In this document: piece by piece, positions 1 through 10,024 of the stretch
How the letters are laid out: every line of letters starts with the position of its first letter
How positions within the stretch are numbered: the first letter of the stretch is position 1
NCBI RefSeq assembly: GCF_007833795.1
Contig: NZ_CP032702.1
Span: 2,976,001-3,040,000, forward strand
Length of the DNA: 64,000 bases
Source of the DNA: Candidatus Pantoea soli
GTDB taxonomy: Bacteria > Pseudomonadota > Gammaproteobacteria > Enterobacterales > Enterobacteriaceae
Reading direction: 5' to 3'
Made by a program: the position numbers and the translations under genes
The notes under the pieces: generated by a model
What the model was told of the DNA's origin: nothing
Database searches by the model: none
Seen by the model: the letters and a program-made list of their open reading frames with translations, nothing else

Positions 1-848
1 ATCATCACCGCCGGTGTGGCATTGAGAAAACCAGCCTGATACTGATCTTCCACCGCGTCATAGACGGTGGCGACATCGCGCAGCCGCACGGCCCGGCCCG
101 CCTGATAGCTGACAATCAAATCGCGATACTGCGCCGCTTTATCCAGCTGGCCGTTGCTGTCCACCACCCATGACTGTGCGCTGCCCTGCAGCATGCCTTT
201 CGGCAGGTTCGTGGTGCTGCTGGCGATGGCGCTGCGTACCCTGTCCAGCGCTATCCCGTAGTGCGTGAGTTTTTGCGGCTGCAGATCGATACGCACCGCC
301 GGCAGGGCGCTGCCCATCAGCGAGACTTCCCCGACGCCCTGCACCTGCCCCATCGCCTGTTCAATTTTGCTTTCGGCCAGATCGTACAGTTCACCCGGCG
401 TGCGCGTGGCAGAGGTTAACGCCAGCATCACAATCGGCGCATCCGAAGGGTTGGCTTTGCGGTAAGTGGGCAGCGAAGTCATCGCGTCCGGCAGCAGGCT
501 GCGCGCTGCGTTAATCGCCGCCTGCACATCGCGCGCCGCGCCGTTGATGTCGCGGTCGAGATCGAACTGCAGGATCACACTGGTAGAGCCCTGTGAGCTG
601 GATGAGGTCATTTCGGTCACGCCGGCAATCTGCCCGAGCGCGCGCTCAAGCGGCGTCGCAACAGTGGCCGCCATGGTCTCCGGGCTGGCACCGGCCAGGC
701 TGGCGCTGACCATAATGGTGGGAAAATCCACCTGCGGCAGCGGCGCCACCGGCAGCAGCCGGTAGCCCAGCACGCCGGCCAGCACGATTGCCAGCGTCAG
801 CAGCAGCGTGGCCACCGGACGGAAGATAAACAGCCGGGTCAGGTTCAT
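1..848 (-). CDS. mdtC: MdtC, RND multidrug efflux pump subunit (N-terminal part, cut by window edge)
   Basis: Inner-membrane RND (AcrB-type) proton antiporter that works as an MdtB/MdtC hetero-trimer with the adaptor MdtA and TolC. About 282 N-terminal codons are visible: the typical RND start (MNLTRLF, then the first membrane helix) followed by porter-domain sequence, continuing past base 1. The ATG at 848 overlaps the mdtB stop as ATGA, so translation is coupled. Similarity to MdtB in the same positions supports the paralogous pair. The truncation comes from the window edge and is not a mutation. Confidence 0.9.
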   Translation of the reverse strand, partial: MNLTRLFIFRPVATLLLTLAIVLAGVLGYRLLPVAPLPQVDFPTIMVSASLAGASPETMAATVATPLERALGQIAGVTEMTSSSSQGSTSVILQFDLDRDINGAARDVQAAINAARSLLPDAMTSLPTYRKANPSDAPIVMLALTSATRTPGELYDLAESKIEQAMGQVQGVGEVSLMGSALPAVRIDLQPQKLTHYGIALDRVRSAIASSTTNLPKGMLQGSAQSWVVDSNGQLDKAAQYRDLIVSYQAGRAVRLRDVATVYDAVEDQYQAGFLNATPAVM

Positions 849-3800
849 TCTTCACCCCGCGCCTGCTGCTGTTTACGTTGCATAAAGCGCGAGCCGCGTT
901 GCGCGAGGCCAGCAAACCACAGATAGATCACCGGCGTCGAGTACAGCGTCAGCACCTGACTGACAATCAGACCGCCCACAATCACCAATCCAAGCGGCTG
1001 GCGTAGCTCCGCCCCGGAACCGGACGCCAGCATCAGCGGCAGCGCACCGAGTAGCGCCGCCATGGTGGTCATCAGGATCGGCCGAAAACGCAGCAGACAG
1101 GCCTGATGAATCGCATCCCGTGGCGACAGACGCTGCTGCTGTTGCGCCGCCAGCGCAAAGTCGATCATCATAATGGCGTTCTTTTTCACAATGCCGATCA
1201 GCAGGATCACCCCAATCAGCGCAATCAGGCTGAAGCTGCTGCCAGCCAGCATCAGCGTCAGCAGTGCGCCCATGGCCGCCGATGGCAGCGTCGAAAGAAT
1301 GGTCACCGGATGAATAAAGCTCTCATACAGAATGCCCAGCACCACATACATCGTGATAATCGCCGCCAGAATCAGCCACAGCGTATTGCCGGTGGCGCGC
1401 TGAAACGCCGAGGTTTCGCCCTGGTAGCGCAGCGTCATGCTGGCAGGCAGATGGAGCTGCTGCATCACCGTGCCGATCGCCTGCTGCCCCTGCTGCAGTG
1501 AATAGCCGCTGTTAAGGTTGAAAGAGACCATCACCGCCGGGGACTGATTCAGCCGCATGTGCATCAGCGCGCCGCTGCGCAAGTGCACCGTGGCAATCGA
1601 GGTCAGTTTCACCATGCCGCTGCTGCCGGAACCGGAGGTGCCGGTACCGCTGCTGGCCGTGCTGCTGCTCACCGGCAGATAGACATCATCCAACGCGGCG
1701 GGTGACTGCTGATACTGCGGCGCCACTTCCAGCACCACGCGATACTGACTGGACTGGGTAAAGATGGTGGAAACCAGCCGCTGGCCGAAGCTGTTATACA
1801 GCGCGGTATCCACGTCCGCGGCGGTGATCCCGTAACGCGCGGCTTTATCGCGGTTCAGCACCACATAGGCTACCTGCCCCTGATTCTGCAGGTTGCTGAC
1901 GACGCCGTTAAATTCCGGGCGCTGCTGCAGCGCGGCGACCAGCGCAGGCGCCCAGCGCACCAGGTTTTCGCTGTCGGCATCGTCGAGCGTGAACTGATAC
2001 TGGCCTGGCGTCACCTGCGCATTGACGGTCAGATCCTGCGCGGGTTGCAGATAGAGCTGAATGCCCGCCACCTGCGCCGCCGCCTGACGCAGCTGCGCAA
2101 TCACCGTCCCGGCTTTCACGCTGCGCTGATCGAAGGGTTTGAGGCTAATCTGCAACCGGCCACTGTTCAGGCTGGTGTTGCTGCCGTCAATGCCAATGGT
2201 GGATGACACGCTTTCCACTGCGGGATTCTGCAGCACCGCACGCACCAGCGCCTGCTGGCGCTGCGCCATCACGCTGAACGACACATCCTGGGACGCCACG
2301 GTGATGCCCTGTATCAGCCCGGTATCCTGCGTCGGGAAAAAGCTTTTCGGGATCGCCAGATAAAGCACCACGGTGAGCACAAAGGTGGCCAGCGTCACCA
2401 GCAGCGTCAGCGCCTGGTGGTTCAGCACCCGGGTAAGCAGCCGATCGTAGCCGCGCACCAGCTTATCGAACAGCACACCGCCCTGACGGGCAAAGCGCGA
2501 CTGCTTCTCCGGCGGAATGTGCTGCAGCAGGTAAGCACACAGCATCGGCGTCAGGGTCAGCGACACGCCCATTGACACCAGAATCGCCACCGCCAGCGTG
2601 ACAGCAAATTCGCGGAACAGACGCCCGACCACATCGCCCATAAACAGCAGCGGAATCAGCACCGCAATCAGCGAAAAGGTCAGCGAAATCAGGGTAAAGC
2701 CAATCTGCTGCGCGCCTTTCAGCGCCGCCTGCATCGGCGTTTCGCCCTGCTCCAGCCGCCGTGCGATGTTTTCCACCACCACAATCGCATCGTCAATCAC
2801 AAAGCCGGTGGCGATGGTCAGCGCCATCAGCGACAGATTATTCAGGCTGAAATTTGCCAGATACATCACGCCGAAAGTGCCGATCAGCGACAGCGGCACG
2901 GCCAGACTGGGGATCAGCGTGGCCGCCACGCTGCGCAGAAACAGGAACGTCACCATCACCACCAGCGCTACCGAAAGCAGCAGTTCAAACTGCACGTCGT
3001 GGATGGACGCGCGGATGGTTTGCGTGCGGTCAGATAACACCGTCATTTTCACGCCGTCGGGCAGCGCGGCCTGCAGCGCCGGCAGCTGCGCTTTGATGTG
3101 ATCCACCACCTGGATAACGTTGGCACCCGGCTGGCGCTGCACGCTGATGACGATCGCCGGTGTGTGATTGGCCCACGCCGACTGGTAGCGGTTTTCCGGT
3201 GCCTGCTCAATGTGGGCAATATCTTTCAGCCGCAGCGCCGCACCGTTGTGCCAGGCAAGGATCAGGTTGCCGTACTCTGCAGCGGTACGCAGCTGATCGT
3301 TGGTATCAATAGTGACCGAATGGTATTTGCCATCAAAACCGCCTTTGGCACCGTTCACGTTGCTGTTGGTGATGAGCGTATTCACGTCTTCCAGCGACAG
3401 CGCATGTGCGGCCAGCGCCTGTGGATCCAGCTGCACGCGAATCGCGGGCTGGTGGCCGCCCGCCAGCGTCACCATGCCGACACCGTTAATCTGCGACAGT
3501 TTAAGCGCCACGCGGGTATTCACCAGATCCTGCACCTGGGTCAGCGGCAGCGTGGTGGAGCTGGCGGCCAGCGTGATCACCGCGCTGTCCGCCGGGTTGA
3601 CCTTTTTATAGGTCGGTGGCGCAGGCAAATCGTCCGGCAGCAGGTTATTGGCTGCATTGATGGCCGCCTGTACCTCCTGCTCAGCGACATCCAGCGCCAG
3701 ATCGAGGCTAAACGTCAGGGTAATGATTGACGAACCGCTGGCGCTGGTGGAGACCATCTGACTCAGGCCGGCCATCTGTCCAAGCTGACGCTCCAGCGGT

Positions 3801-3994
3801 GAGGTTACCGAGGAGGCCATCACATCCGGACTGGCGCCAGGATAGAGCGTGGTGACCTGAATGGTCGGGTAATCTACCTGCGGCAGCGCTGAGGTGGAGA
3901 GAAAGTGCCAGGCAAAGAGGCCGGCGATCAGCACGCCCGCCATCAGCAGAAGCGTGGCAACCGGACGCAGGATAAACAGGCGTGACGGATTCAT
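845..3994 (-). CDS. mdtB: MdtB, RND multidrug efflux pump subunit
   Basis: 1049-residue RND transporter (E. coli MdtB is 1040), the second inner-membrane subunit of the MdtABC-TolC pump. In E. coli this pump exports novobiocin, bile salts and other amphiphiles. Visible features: N-terminal helix after MNPSRLF, large periplasmic loops, and the central membrane block with the conserved [14 protein letters not shown] stretch that carries the proton-relay aspartates. The C-terminal tail is rich in Gln/Arg. It overlaps mdtA upstream (ATGA, 3991-3994) and mdtC downstream (ATGA, 845-848), giving a tightly coupled operon mdtA-mdtB-mdtC. There is a Ser/Gly/Thr-rich low-complexity insert in the second periplasmic loop (around + strand 1620-1670). 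Confidence 0.95.
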   Translation of the reverse strand: MNPSRLFILRPVATLLLMAGVLIAGLFAWHFLSTSALPQVDYPTIQVTTLYPGASPDVMASSVTSPLERQLGQMAGLSQMVSTSASGSSIITLTFSLDLALDVAEQEVQAAINAANNLLPDDLPAPPTYKKVNPADSAVITLAASSTTLPLTQVQDLVNTRVALKLSQINGVGMVTLAGGHQPAIRVQLDPQALAAHALSLEDVNTLITNSNVNGAKGGFDGKYHSVTIDTNDQLRTAAEYGNLILAWHNGAALRLKDIAHIEQAPENRYQSAWANHTPAIVISVQRQPGANVIQVVDHIKAQLPALQAALPDGVKMTVLSDRTQTIRASIHDVQFELLLSVALVVMVTFLFLRSVAATLIPSLAVPLSLIGTFGVMYLANFSLNNLSLMALTIATGFVIDDAIVVVENIARRLEQGETPMQAALKGAQQIGFTLISLTFSLIAVLIPLLFMGDVVGRLFREFAVTLAVAILVSMGVSLTLTPMLCAYLLQHIPPEKQSRFARQGGVLFDKLVRGYDRLLTRVLNHQALTLLVTLATFVLTVVLYLAIPKSFFPTQDTGLIQGITVASQDVSFSVMAQRQQALVRAVLQNPAVESVSSTIGIDGSNTSLNSGRLQISLKPFDQRSVKAGTVIAQLRQAAAQVAGIQLYLQPAQDLTVNAQVTPGQYQFTLDDADSENLVRWAPALVAALQQRPEFNGVVSNLQNQGQVAYVVLNRDKAARYGITAADVDTALYNSFGQRLVSTIFTQSSQYRVVLEVAPQYQQSPAALDDVYLPVSSSTASSGTGTSGSGSSGMVKLTSIATVHLRSGALMHMRLNQSPAVMVSFNLNSGYSLQQGQQAIGTVMQQLHLPASMTLRYQGETSAFQRATGNTLWLILAAIITMYVVLGILYESFIHPVTILSTLPSAAMGALLTLMLAGSSFSLIALIGVILLIGIVKKNAIMMIDFALAAQQQQRLSPRDAIHQACLLRFRPILMTTMAALLGALPLMLASGSGAELRQPLGLVIVGGLIVSQVLTLYSTPVIYLWFAGLAQRGSRFMQRKQQQARGEE

Positions 3995-5193
3995 GATTTC
4001 GCCGCCGTCTCAGCCAGCTGAACATGGCTGCCGGTGGTGAGGCGATCGATTCCCTCGGTCACCAGCCGTTCGCCCGGCACCACCCCGCGCAGAATCGCCT
4101 GCCCGCTGTCACCGAAGGCCGGTCCGGTAGTGACCGCTCTGCGGGTGACGGTATTGTCCGGGTTGATCACAAACACAAAGCTGCCGTCGCTGCTGAGCTG
4201 CAGCGCCTGAGCCGGAATTACCGTGGCGTTTTTCAGCGTGGCAACCTGCACCCGCAGATTGACAAACTGATTCGCGAACAGCGCCTCATCCTGGTTGGCG
4301 AAGGTGGCTTTCAGCGTCACCGTGCCGGTGCTGGTGTCAATCTGGTTGCTGATATACTTCACCTCGCCCTGCGCCAGCACCGTGCGGTTGTCCTCATCCA
4401 GCGCCACGGCTGGCAGCGTCTGGCCGCTGCGCAGCGCCCGGGTAAGCTGGGGAATCGTGCTCTGTGGCACGCTGAAGGTCACCGCCGCTGGCTGCATCTG
4501 CGTCACCACCACAATGCCGGTGGTGTCGCTGGTTTGCACCATGTTGCCGGGATCCACCAGCCGCAGCCCGACGCGTCCGCCGATCGGCGCGGTGATACGC
4601 GCATAGTCAATATTCAGCTTCGCACTGGCAATCTGGGCTTCATCGGCGGCTACCGCGCCTTTGTACTGGCCCACGGTGGCGATTTGCGTATCGAGATCCT
4701 GGCGCGACAGGGAATCCTGCGCGGCCAGTTTCTGATAACGCGCCAGCGTCAGTTCGGCACTCTTCAGCAGCGCCTGGTTCTGCTGCAACTCGCCCTGATA
4801 CTGCGCCAGTGTCGCCTGATAGCTGCGCGGATCAATCTGCGCCAGCAGCTGCCCTGCGCTCACTTTTTGTCCTTCCGTGAAGAAGACCTTTTCCAGCTGG
4901 CCGGCCACGCGGCTGGTCACGGTCACGCTGGCACCGGGGATCACCGTGCCGGGTGCCTGCAGGTACTGCGGCACGTCGGCGCGGGTGGCCACGCCGCTGT
5001 GCACCAGCGTTGCCGTGCTGGCGGCATGCGCCCTGCCCGGCGGTCCGCCGGCAGGCTCTCCATCGGGTTTTCCATCCGGTGGCTGGCCGCCGGCTACGCG
5101 CCAGATCGCGCCCGCCAGCAGTATGATTACCAGTAACAGCAGCAGCCATTTCAGCCAGCGGGAAAAACCAGAGCGGGGAGTATGGGTTGTCAT
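3991..5193 (-). CDS. mdtA: MdtA, periplasmic adaptor (membrane fusion protein) of the MdtABC pump
   Basis: 400-residue membrane fusion protein; E. coli MdtA is about 415. It starts with a basic stretch, one hydrophobic helix (about residues 15-32), then a Gly/Pro/Asp-rich low-complexity segment (about 36-52). The lipoyl/beta-barrel adaptor fold follows ([20 protein letters not shown] and a matching C-terminal half). It links the MdtB/C trimer to TolC. First gene of mdtABC. In E. coli the operon answers to the BaeSR envelope-stress system; I could not identify a convincing BaeR box in the 330 bases upstream. The Shine-Dalgarno is weak (GAAG). Confidence 0.93.
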   Translation of the reverse strand: MTTHTPRSGFSRWLKWLLLLLVIILLAGAIWRVAGGQPPDGKPDGEPAGGPPGRAHAASTATLVHSGVATRADVPQYLQAPGTVIPGASVTVTSRVAGQLEKVFFTEGQKVSAGQLLAQIDPRSYQATLAQYQGELQQNQALLKSAELTLARYQKLAAQDSLSRQDLDTQIATVGQYKGAVAADEAQIASAKLNIDYARITAPIGGRVGLRLVDPGNMVQTSDTTGIVVVTQMQPAAVTFSVPQSTIPQLTRALRSGQTLPAVALDEDNRTVLAQGEVKYISNQIDTSTGTVTLKATFANQDEALFANQFVNLRVQVATLKNATVIPAQALQLSSDGSFVFVINPDNTVTRRAVTTGPAFGDSGQAILRGVVPGERLVTEGIDRLTTGSHVQLAETAAKS

Positions 5194-5523
5194 CAGTGTC
5201 TTCAGGTCAGCGGAGAAAGGAGAACCCCCGGAAAAACAGGGGATTAGTGCAACGATAACGGTGTACGAGGCGCATTATCTGCGCTCTGCCTGCGGGTTTT
5301 CTATACGCAAACCGTAAGGGTTATGTTAAGCCGGAAGGAGGCGTCCGCCGCTGGCTGGCGCGGTGGTGAAGCGCGCTGGCAGGCGCAGTGCGGCGGGAAA
5401 CGCGGCCTGGCGGACAGCAGTGAAGTGTAAGGCCAGCGCTTAGCTGCTCACACCTTGAGATAATTCGCGCGGGCCGGCTGAGCCGGGTGCCGCAAGCCAG
5501 CCGGTGCGGCGCTGAAAAAAGGC
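5194..5523. other. Intergenic region upstream of mdtA
   Basis: About 330 bases between the 3' end of the first Omr-like sRNA and mdtA. It must contain the mdtA promoter on the minus strand. No ORF with coding character and no convincing BaeR or MarA-type box was found. The omr terminator at the far end should insulate mdtA from sRNA transcription. Confidence 0.5.
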
Positions 5524-5634
5524 AAAAAAAAACCCACGCATCCGCGTGGGTCGGTGCAACCGAACAGGGTGAATACCTGAAGCCAGGTATTGCTGCCGCA
5601 GCAGCCGATCTTCACACCAATTAATACCTCTGGG
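5524..5634 (-). ncRNA. omrA: OmrA/OmrB-family small RNA (copy 1)
   Basis: On the minus strand the transcript would begin at 5634 with CCCAGAGGTATTAATTGG, which matches the 5' seed shared by E. coli OmrA and OmrB (CCCAGAGGTATTGAT). It ends with a terminator hairpin (5531-5551, ACCCACGC-GGAT-GCGTGGGT) and nine U. Length is about 111 nt, longer than E. coli OmrA (88). The extra length is a central hairpin-forming stretch around 5573-5602. Known role of the family: Hfq-dependent repression of outer-membrane receptors, ompT, csgD and ompR by the 5' end. In E. coli omrA and omrB lie in tandem just upstream of galR, as here except for the inserted genes. Which copy is omrA and which is omrB is not resolved. 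Confidence 0.88.
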
Positions 5635-5671
5635 ACCTTCATCCTCGCGCAAAGGCCGCGGCGATAACAGG

Positions 5672-5704
5672 GGCAAAACGCAACGGAGTTCGGCGAAATG
5701 CAAC
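5672..5704 (-). promoter_or_regulatory. Tandem OmpR-like sites in the promoter of omr copy 1
   Basis: Reading the minus strand, GTTGCATTTCGCC (5704-5692) is followed 20 nt later by GTTGCGTTTTGCC (5684-5672), at about -70 and -50 from the predicted start at 5634. A -10 like GAGGAT sits at 5646-5641. The same arrangement occurs before copy 2. In E. coli both omr genes are activated by OmpR; assigning these repeats to OmpR is inference. Confidence 0.6.
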
Positions 5705-5746
5705 GAGGTGTGAAAAGCGCGACTGTCTGTTTACATCCTGATTTTA

Positions 5747-7477
5747 TTAAGATTTATCTGAAGCTGGCTTGCTGTAAATGGCGTCAGGCGCAATGTTCAT
5801 GTGCTTCAGCACCGGCCCCATAATGTTGCCAAACACCGGTGCCGCCACCGATCCACCAAAGTGATCGCCGGCCGTCGGATGGTTGATCATCACCACCAGC
5901 GCCACTTCCGGATGGCTGGCAGGCGCGATGCCGGCCGTGTAGTTGACGTAGCCGCCATCATACTTGCCGCTGCTGCCCATCTTTTCCGCGGTACCGGTTT
6001 TGGTGGCCAGACGGTAGCCCGGCACGGCGGCTTTCACCCCGGTTCCGCCCGGCAGTACGTCGCTTTCCAGCATGTGCACTACCGTCTGGACGATTTGCGG
6101 ATCGGCCACCTGTTTACCCAGCACCGGCGGTGTCACTTTGGTGATCGACAGCGGGCGGTAAACGCCGTACGCGCCCAGCGTGGCGTATTCACGCGCAATC
6201 TGCAGCGGCGTCACGCGCAGTCCATAACCAAACGAGAAGGTGGCGCGTTCAATGTCCGCCCAGCGCTCGCGATGCAGCGGGAAGTAGCCGACGCTCTCGC
6301 CGGTCAGTCCCAGCCCGGTGGGTTTACCCAGACCAAACGCATGATAGGTGTTCACCAGCGCTTCTGCCGGCATCGCCAGCGCAATGTGTGAAACGCCGAT
6401 GTCGCTCGATTTCTGCAAAATGCCGGTCATGGTCAGACGCGGCCAGTGACCGACGTCGCGGATCAGGTGGCCGTTAACGCTGTAAGGCGTGGTGTCGATT
6501 ACCGAATCGGCGCGCACCAGGTGGCGCTGCAGCCCTTCCATCACCACCAGCGGCTTCACCGTTGAGCCGGGCTCATAGCTGTCGTTGATGGCGGTATTGC
6601 GCATCTGCGCAGGCGTGGCGTTATCGTAATTGTTCGGGTTAAACGAGGGATAAGAGGCCATCGCCAGGATTTCGCCGGTGTCAATTTTCACCAGCACCGC
6701 TGCACCGGAATCGGCTTTGTTCAGCAACACGCCGTCGCGCAGTTTGCTGTAGAGCGTGAACTGATCGAACTTGTCGATGCTGAGCTGCACGGTCGGCGGC
6801 TGCTTTGGCGGCTCGTAATCGATCATGGCAATGATATTGCCGTCACCGTCCTGACGATACACCTCTTTGCCCGGCTCGCCCTGCAGCACGTGATCAAAGC
6901 CCTTTTCCAGCCCGTTGAGGCCGTTATTGTCCGCACCAACGATACCAATCAGCGGCGCCGCGGCTTCACTCATCGGGTAGAAGCGGCTGTCGTCATAGAC
7001 CGAGCTGATGCCTTTCAGATGCAGTTCGGCAATATCTTTCGCGATGCCAAGCTCGATCTTGCGCCCGAGATAGAGAAAGCGCTTTTTCGGGTTGGCGGTG
7101 ATCTGCGCGCGCAGCTCTTCCGGGCGCAGGTTGAGCGCGGCGGCAAGGTAGTTCCATTTCGCGCTGCTGAAATCGGGGTTAGCCTCCAGCACGCGCAGCG
7201 GGTCGGCAATGATATCGCGCGACGGCACGCTGAGCGCCAGTGCCTGACCATCGCGATCCAGCAGCGTGCCGCGATTGGTCGGCAGCGTTACGGTGCGCAG
7301 CGAGCGCTGATCCGCCTCGTGCTCCAGCATCGGATGGTTGATCAACTGCAAATCGCCGACGCGCGCCAGCAGCAGGCCCATACAGCCTAATACGCCGAGG
7401 CAAATCAGACGGAAACGAAACGGGTTAAACGGGGCTTTAATCTGGTCTTTTCCCAGAAATTTTTTAATCGGGGGCAT
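5747..7477 (-). CDS. PBP3/FtsI-family peptidoglycan transpeptidase paralogue
   Basis: 576 residues from the MPPIKKF start; an upstream in-frame ATG at 7561 would add 28 residues that have no counterpart in FtsI. One N-terminal membrane helix (about 21-39), a class B PBP pedestal with RGTLLDRDG (about 69-77), then the transpeptidase domain. Active-site motifs: SxxK as STVK (305-308), KTG (493-495), and SSD (357-359) where E. coli FtsI has SSN. It looks like a second PBP3 and not the division-cluster ftsI, because no mra/mur genes are adjacent. Salmonella carries a comparable second PBP3 (PBP3SAL) used in acid; whether this is its orthologue is not known. It lies between the two omr sRNA genes. 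Confidence 0.85.
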   Translation of the reverse strand: MPPIKKFLGKDQIKAPFNPFRFRLICLGVLGCMGLLLARVGDLQLINHPMLEHEADQRSLRTVTLPTNRGTLLDRDGQALALSVPSRDIIADPLRVLEANPDFSSAKWNYLAAALNLRPEELRAQITANPKKRFLYLGRKIELGIAKDIAELHLKGISSVYDDSRFYPMSEAAAPLIGIVGADNNGLNGLEKGFDHVLQGEPGKEVYRQDGDGNIIAMIDYEPPKQPPTVQLSIDKFDQFTLYSKLRDGVLLNKADSGAAVLVKIDTGEILAMASYPSFNPNNYDNATPAQMRNTAINDSYEPGSTVKPLVVMEGLQRHLVRADSVIDTTPYSVNGHLIRDVGHWPRLTMTGILQKSSDIGVSHIALAMPAEALVNTYHAFGLGKPTGLGLTGESVGYFPLHRERWADIERATFSFGYGLRVTPLQIAREYATLGAYGVYRPLSITKVTPPVLGKQVADPQIVQTVVHMLESDVLPGGTGVKAAVPGYRLATKTGTAEKMGSSGKYDGGYVNYTAGIAPASHPEVALVVMINHPTAGDHFGGSVAAPVFGNIMGPVLKHMNIAPDAIYSKPASDKS

Positions 7478-7590
7478 AGCAATCCGCTGCGATAAAAGGT
7501 GAGTCCGGAACGCAATCCATGCAGTTATAAAGAAAGGCGCGCAGGGATGACAGGAAAACAATGTTTCGATTCGTTATCGACACCGCAGGC

Positions 7591-7665
7591 AAAAAAAACC
7601 TGCGCATCTGCGCAGGTCGGTGTAATCAAGAAACGTTTTGATGTTCACCCATCAATACCTCTGGG
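7591..7665 (-). ncRNA. omrB: OmrA/OmrB-family small RNA (copy 2)
   Basis: On the minus strand it starts at 7665 with CCCAGAGGTATTGATGGGTG, identical over the first 15 bases to E. coli OmrA/B. It ends in the terminator CCTGCGCA-GA-TGCGCAGG plus eight U (7591-7617), which is nearly the E. coli OmrB terminator. Length about 75 nt. A TACAGT -10 hexamer lies at 7677-7672. The middle third differs from copy 1, as E. coli OmrA and OmrB differ from each other, so the pair shares seed and terminator only. It is transcribed towards the PBP3 paralogue, with its terminator before that gene. Confidence 0.9.
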
Positions 7666-7707
7666 ACCCTGACTGTAGCAATCTGCTGCCGGGCGAAACT
7701 ATCACTC

Positions 7708-7736
7708 AAACGCAACAGTTACCGGCAAAATGTAAC
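7708..7736 (-). promoter_or_regulatory. Tandem OmpR-like sites in the promoter of omr copy 2
   Basis: Minus-strand GTTACATTTTGCC (7736-7724) followed 20 nt later by GTTGCGTTT (7716-7708), at about -71 and -51 from the predicted sRNA start. The first element resembles the OmpR consensus (TTTACATTTTG). Sequence and spacing match the copy 1 promoter although the flanking DNA differs, which suggests selection. Confidence 0.62.
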
Positions 7737-7750
7737 CAGCGGTGAGATTG

Positions 7751-10024
7751 TTAGCCGATTGTGCAACTGACGTGTTTTTTGATTTCCACCAGGCAGCTCA
7801 TGGCATTCGGTCCCTGCGTTAATGAGGAGGTCCCGATGTCGAGCGTCAGCACGTTCGGGTTACCGGCGCGATCCCACGGCAGCCACGCGCCGCCAAAGCC
7901 AGGATCAAACCAGGCACCGGTTGCCACGATCACCACGCCCGGCGTCAGGCCGTCGGTCAGGCGCACGCCCGCCAGCATCCGCCCGCGCGCGTTGCTGACT
8001 TCAATTTCATCACCGTCACTAATGCCGCGTGCGGCAGCATCGTGCGGGTGCATATAGAGCGTTTCATGGCCGGCGGTTTTGCCAGCCTGAACCTGCGGCG
8101 TGCTGTCCAGCTGGCTGTGCAGGCGATCGGCAGGCTGCACCGAAATCATATGCAGAGGATAGGTGCGGCTGAGCGGCGCGCCCAGCCACTCCTGCGGCTC
8201 GCGCCACTCCGGATGCCCGGCAAAATCCGCCAGCTGGAAATCCGCGATGGTCTGGCAGAACAGCTCGATTTTGCCGCTGGCGGTCTGAATGGGATGGCTG
8301 ACCGGATCGGCGCGGAACGCCGCCATATCCACAAACGGCTTGCCGCCCGGCGGGATCTCCACGTAACCGCGCTGCCAGAATTCGTCAAACGCCGGAAATT
8401 CAATGCCGCGTTGCGCATGCGCATGCGCGCACTGCTGATACAGATGCGCGATCCACTGCATCTCGTTGCGCCCTTCGGTGAAGCGATCCCGGTAGCCGAG
8501 GCGGTCAGCGATATCGGCAAAAATGTCGAAATCGTTGCGGGCCTGGTGCTGCGGCCGCACGGCCTGATGCATCGCCAGCACGAAACGGTCGCGCGAGGAG
8601 CCGCCAATGTCGTTACGTTCCAGCGTGGTGGTGGCGGGCAGGACAATGTCCGCCATCTGCGCGGCGGGCGTCCAGACAATGTCCTGCACAATCACCGTAT
8701 CTGGTCGCTGCCAGCCCGCGACCAGCCGGTTAAGCTGCTGATGGTGATGGAACGGATTACCGCCCGCCCAGTGCACCAGATGGATATCCGGGTAGTGTCG
8801 CGTTTCGCCCTGGAAGCGGTAGGGTTGCCCCGGATTAAGCAGCATGTCGCTGATGCGCGCCACCGGAATAGCCAGCCCGGCCGGATTGGGCCCGGTGCTC
8901 ATCATCGGGGCCGGCCCTTCCTGCCGCGGGTTGCCCACGCTGTTCATCGAGCCGTGACCAAACGAGAAGCCGCCGCCCGGCAGCCCAGGCTGGCCGAGCA
9001 TGGCTGAGAGCGCAATCATCATCCAGTAGGGCTGCTCGCCGCGATGCGCGCGCTGCACCGCATAGGCGCAGGTGATAAAGCTGCGTTTACCGATCAGCTG
9101 TCCGGCCAGTTGGGCAATACGCGCGGCCGGAATGCCGGTAATCGCGCTGGCCCACGCCGGCGTTTTGGCGATGCCATCGCTTTCACCCAGCAGGTAGCGG
9201 CGCAGCTGCGGCCAGCCGGTGCAGTGGCTGGCAAGGAACGCCTCATCCACGGCATCGCGCCGGGCGATCTCGTAGCCCAGCGCCAGCATCAGCGCGACAT
9301 CGGTATTCGGCCGGATAGGGATCCATTCGGCGTTGACAAAGTCCGGGCAGTCGTCCCGCATCGGGCTGATATTGATCACCGTCGTGCCTCTGGCGCGCAG
9401 CTGCTCCAGCGCCGGGCGCAGGCTGTGTTCGCCGGCGCCGCCCGACGCCACCTGGGCGTTTTTCAGCGCCAGACCGCCAAAGGCGATAAAGATGTCGGCA
9501 TGCTCCACCACCGACGGCCAGTCAGTCACGCGGCCGGTGAGCGGCATCCAGCTGCCGATGACGTACGGCAGAAAGAACTGCGCCGCCCCCCAGCTGTAGT
9601 TGCCCTGCTGATCGACGCCACCGCCGCCCTGAAAGTAGAAGCGGCGGATCAGGGTGCGGGCATGGTTAACGCGCCCGGCCGAGGACCAGCCGTAAGAGCC
9701 GTTGAAAATGCCGGCGGCGCCGTAGCGCTCACGCACGCGGCGGTTCTCGTCCGCCACCAGATCCAGCGCGGTTTCCCAGTCTACAGCGACAAAATCTTCA
9801 CGGCCGCGCAGCGTGCGGTCGCTGTTTTCGCGCGATTTCAGCCACGAGCGGCGCACCATCGGCTGGCGGATACGCCTGTCGGAGTACACCAGCTGCGGCA
9901 CGGTATGAATCATCGGGGAAGGATCGCGATCGGCAAAGAAAGGTTCGCAGGCAATCAGACGGCCGTTTTCGGTGACGGCGGTAAAGGCGCCCCAGTGCGC
10001 AAGGTGTGGCACACGTTTTTTCAT
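7751..10024 (-). CDS. BisC-like molybdopterin S/N-oxide reductase
   Basis: 757 residues from MKKRVPH; an ATG 16 codons upstream is less likely. DMSO reductase family: the GSYGW motif near residue 110 contains the serine expected to bind molybdenum, followed by the central catalytic domains and a C-terminal molybdopterin dinucleotide-binding domain (from about 630). There is no Tat signal and no N-terminal [4Fe-4S] cysteine set, so it should be cytoplasmic like E. coli BisC (777 aa), which reduces biotin sulfoxide and methionine sulfoxide. The sequence diverges clearly from BisC after GSYGW, so the substrate is uncertain. It has no membrane-anchor or cytochrome partner next to it and stands alone between omr copy 2 and galR. 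Confidence 0.8.
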   Translation of the reverse strand: MKKRVPHLAHWGAFTAVTENGRLIACEPFFADRDPSPMIHTVPQLVYSDRRIRQPMVRRSWLKSRENSDRTLRGREDFVAVDWETALDLVADENRRVRERYGAAGIFNGSYGWSSAGRVNHARTLIRRFYFQGGGGVDQQGNYSWGAAQFFLPYVIGSWMPLTGRVTDWPSVVEHADIFIAFGGLALKNAQVASGGAGEHSLRPALEQLRARGTTVINISPMRDDCPDFVNAEWIPIRPNTDVALMLALGYEIARRDAVDEAFLASHCTGWPQLRRYLLGESDGIAKTPAWASAITGIPAARIAQLAGQLIGKRSFITCAYAVQRAHRGEQPYWMMIALSAMLGQPGLPGGGFSFGHGSMNSVGNPRQEGPAPMMSTGPNPAGLAIPVARISDMLLNPGQPYRFQGETRHYPDIHLVHWAGGNPFHHHQQLNRLVAGWQRPDTVIVQDIVWTPAAQMADIVLPATTTLERNDIGGSSRDRFVLAMHQAVRPQHQARNDFDIFADIADRLGYRDRFTEGRNEMQWIAHLYQQCAHAHAQRGIEFPAFDEFWQRGYVEIPPGGKPFVDMAAFRADPVSHPIQTASGKIELFCQTIADFQLADFAGHPEWREPQEWLGAPLSRTYPLHMISVQPADRLHSQLDSTPQVQAGKTAGHETLYMHPHDAAARGISDGDEIEVSNARGRMLAGVRLTDGLTPGVVIVATGAWFDPGFGGAWLPWDRAGNPNVLTLDIGTSSLTQGPNAMSCLVEIKKHVSCTIG

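Noticed and set aside
1..848. mdtC as a truncated pseudogene
   Set aside because: The frame stays open to the first base of the window, so the end is an artefact of the window edge.
4024..5136. A 370-codon plus-strand ORF antisense to mdtA, and many similar long antisense ORFs (for example at 8042-9007, 16216-17697, 32131-33405 and 62808-63980)
   Set aside because: They mirror strongly supported genes on the other strand; the GC-rich third codon positions suppress stop codons in the antisense frame. Their compositions (rich in Arg, Gln, His, Ala) have no family resemblance.
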